Shown here one piece after another: positions 62,718-64,000 of a stretch of DNA of 64,000 nucleotides; position 1 is the first letter of the stretch; the number at the start of each line of letters is the position of its first letter. The notes below the pieces were generated by a model. It did not search any database. It saw nothing but the letters and a program-made list of their open reading frames with translations, and was not told the DNA's origin. This stretch comes from Rhodobiaceae bacterium UBA7804 (GTDB lineage Bacteria > Pseudomonadota > Alphaproteobacteria > Parvibaculales > Parvibaculaceae). Position numbers and translations under genes: made by a program. Location of the stretch: contig DLCG01000002.1 in the NCBI GenBank assembly GCA_002480495.1, positions 7,333 through 71,332 of the forward strand, given 5' to 3'.

Positions 62718-64000
62718 ATGGCGAGCAAGACGGCGGAACAGGAAGCTCCGGAAACCGGCGCCGAGGTGTCGCAGGACGGTCCGCTCCTCGACATGTCGGA
62801 TGCGGCGGTCAAGAAGATGATCAAGGCCGCCAAGGCACGCGGCTTCGTTACCTATGACGAGCTGAACAAGGTTCTGCCTTCGGAAGAGTTCTCCTCGGAG
62901 CAGATCGAGGACACGCTTTCGATGCTCTCCGAAATGGGCATCACCGTCGTCGAGAACGACGAGGCCGAAGACAATCAGGACGGCGGCGAGACGGCCGAGG
63001 CCGACGACGACGAAGGCGAGGAGGAGACGACCGGCAAGGCCGTCGCCACCACCACGACAACCACTTCCTCTCTCGACCGCACGGACGATCCCGTCCGCAT
63101 GTATCTGCGCGAAATGGGGTCCGTCGAGCTTCTCTCGCGCGAGGGCGAAATCGCCATCGCCAAGCGTATCGAGGCCGGCCGCGAAACCATGATCGCGGGG
63201 CTTTGCGAAAGCCCGCTGACCTTCCAGGCCATCATCATCTGGCGCGACGAACTCAACGAAGGAAAGATTCTCCTTCGCGACATCATCGATCTCGACGCCA
63301 CTTATGCCGGGCCGGATGCAAAGAAGATCGACCATTCGGAAGCTGCCCTTGCGGGCGAGGCGCCGCCGCGCATCGAGCCGGAAGAGGAAGAGGTCGATGA
63401 GGACGGCGACGACGAAAACAACATGTCGCTCGCCGCGATGGAAGCCGAGCTCAAGCCGAAAGTGCTCGAAACCTTCGACAAGATCGCCGGCGACTACAAG
63501 AAGCTCCGCAAGCTGCAGGATCAGAAGGTCGAGCTTGCGCTGAAGGGCGAGGAAATGCCCGGCGCGCAGGAGAAGAAATACCAGAAGCTTACTTCCGACC
63601 TGATCGAGGAAGTGAAGAGCCTCTCGCTCAACAACAACCGTATCGAGTCGCTCGTCGAGCAGCTCTACGCGATCAACAAGCGTCTCATGGGGCTTGAGGG
63701 CCGTCTGCTGCGTCTCGCCGAAAGCCACGGCGTTCCGCGCGAGGAATTCCTGAAGCAATATTTCGGCAATGAGCTCGATCCGAACTGGCTGCGCCGCGTC
63801 AGCCGCCTCAAGGGCAAGGGTTGGGCTTCCTTCTGCAAGGACGAGCGCGACCAGGTGAAGGATCTGCGTCAGGAAATCCAGACGCTCGCCTCCGAAACCG
63901 GTCTCGATATTCAGGAATATCGCCGCATTGTCGCGACCGTGCAGAAGGGCGAGCGCGAGGCGCGCATCGCGAAGAAGGAAATGGTCGAGGCGAACCTGCG
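62718..64000 (+). CDS. rpoD: RNA polymerase primary sigma factor, N-terminal part (runs off right edge)
   Basis: The first 427 codons of the housekeeping sigma-70. Region 1.1 begins DMSDAAVKKMIKAAKARGFVTYDELNKVLPSEEFSSEQIEDTLSMLSEMGITVVE. A long acidic linker (DNQDGGETAEADDDEGEEE) is followed by region 1.2 DDPVRMYLREMGSVELLSREGEIAIAKRIE and the sigma-70 non-conserved region, ending near region 2. The remainder lies beyond the window. It follows yqeY-dnaG, the conserved macromolecular-synthesis order. Confidence 0.97.
   Translation, partial: MASKTAEQEAPETGAEVSQDGPLLDMSDAAVKKMIKAAKARGFVTYDELNKVLPSEEFSSEQIEDTLSMLSEMGITVVENDEAEDNQDGGETAEADDDEGEEETTGKAVATTTTTTSSLDRTDDPVRMYLREMGSVELLSREGEIAIAKRIEAGRETMIAGLCESPLTFQAIIIWRDELNEGKILLRDIIDLDATYAGPDAKKIDHSEAALAGEAPPRIEPEEEEVDEDGDDENNMSLAAMEAELKPKVLETFDKIAGDYKKLRKLQDQKVELALKGEEMPGAQEKKYQKLTSDLIEEVKSLSLNNNRIESLVEQLYAINKRLMGLEGRLLRLAESHGVPREEFLKQYFGNELDPNWLRRVSRLKGKGWASFCKDERDQVKDLRQEIQTLASETGLDIQEYRRIVATVQKGEREARIAKKEMVEANL

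Overview
The window reads as chromosomal DNA of a GC-rich alphaproteobacterium. The evidence is the gene orders uvrC-pgsA-moaD-moaE, lgt-midA-pgeF and carA/carB-yqeY-dnaG-rpoD, a DnaG without most of its zinc ligands, an Irr-type iron box, and an ELM1-family protein. A CYP153-type P450, several TetR regulators, a sulfotransferase and a proteobacterial sortase/target pair would fit a hydrocarbon-degrading genus such as Parvibaculum, but that is inference. No rRNA, tRNA, CRISPR array, transposase or prophage gene was seen.

Layout. 1-5.8 kb (minus): pth (edge), rplY, prs, a lipoprotein, pgeF, midA, lgt. 5.9-8.0 kb: CYP153-like P450 and its TetR regulator. 8.1-10.7 kb (plus): ubiK-like, ybjN-like, proC, TetR/COQ9-like. 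10.7-13.8 kb (minus): SnoaL-like protein, histidine kinase, response regulator, MarR. 14.0-14.9 kb: ilvE. 15.1-21.0 kb (minus): moaE, moaD, pgsA, uvrC, folB, pteridine-reductase-like SDR, Ca/Na antiporter. 21.3-26.7 kb: CPA2 antiporter, cupin, CelD-type acetyltransferase and small unknowns. 26.7-29.4 kb: AT-rich three-gene island. 29.6-35 kb: uvrB, small membrane proteins, a methyltransferase and two tandem TetR genes. 35.1-38.0 kb: sortase and its VIT/VWA target. 38.2-42.7 kb: GST, MocR regulator, PNPOx-like protein, 4-TM protein, aspartate aminotransferase. 42.8-50 kb: M48 protease, Dps, HAD hydrolase, sulfotransferase, trxB, peroxiredoxin, TPR protein. 50-53.9 kb: unknown 659-aa protein, 2OG-Fe(II) oxygenase, ELM1-like protein. 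53.9-64 kb: AsnC-type regulator, greA, carB, carA, yqeY, dnaG and the start of rpoD.

Most of the window is housekeeping. The strongest candidate for an undescribed system is the island at 26761-29408. It is an operon of a Dam-type DNA adenine methylase, a four-helix membrane protein and a DGQHR (DndB/ParB-like) protein. It is far lower in GC than its surroundings, sits directly behind uvrB, and has no recognisable restriction nuclease.

Regulatory structure also stands out. A perfect 23-bp palindrome before the SnoaL-like gene shares its architecture with a site at the marR start, which suggests a local MarR regulon. Dps has a perfect 25-bp palindrome containing an exact TTAGAA-n3-TTCTAA iron box, and the peroxiredoxin gene has a weaker version. 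A nested AT-rich palindrome lies before an unknown membrane gene at 24.8 kb.
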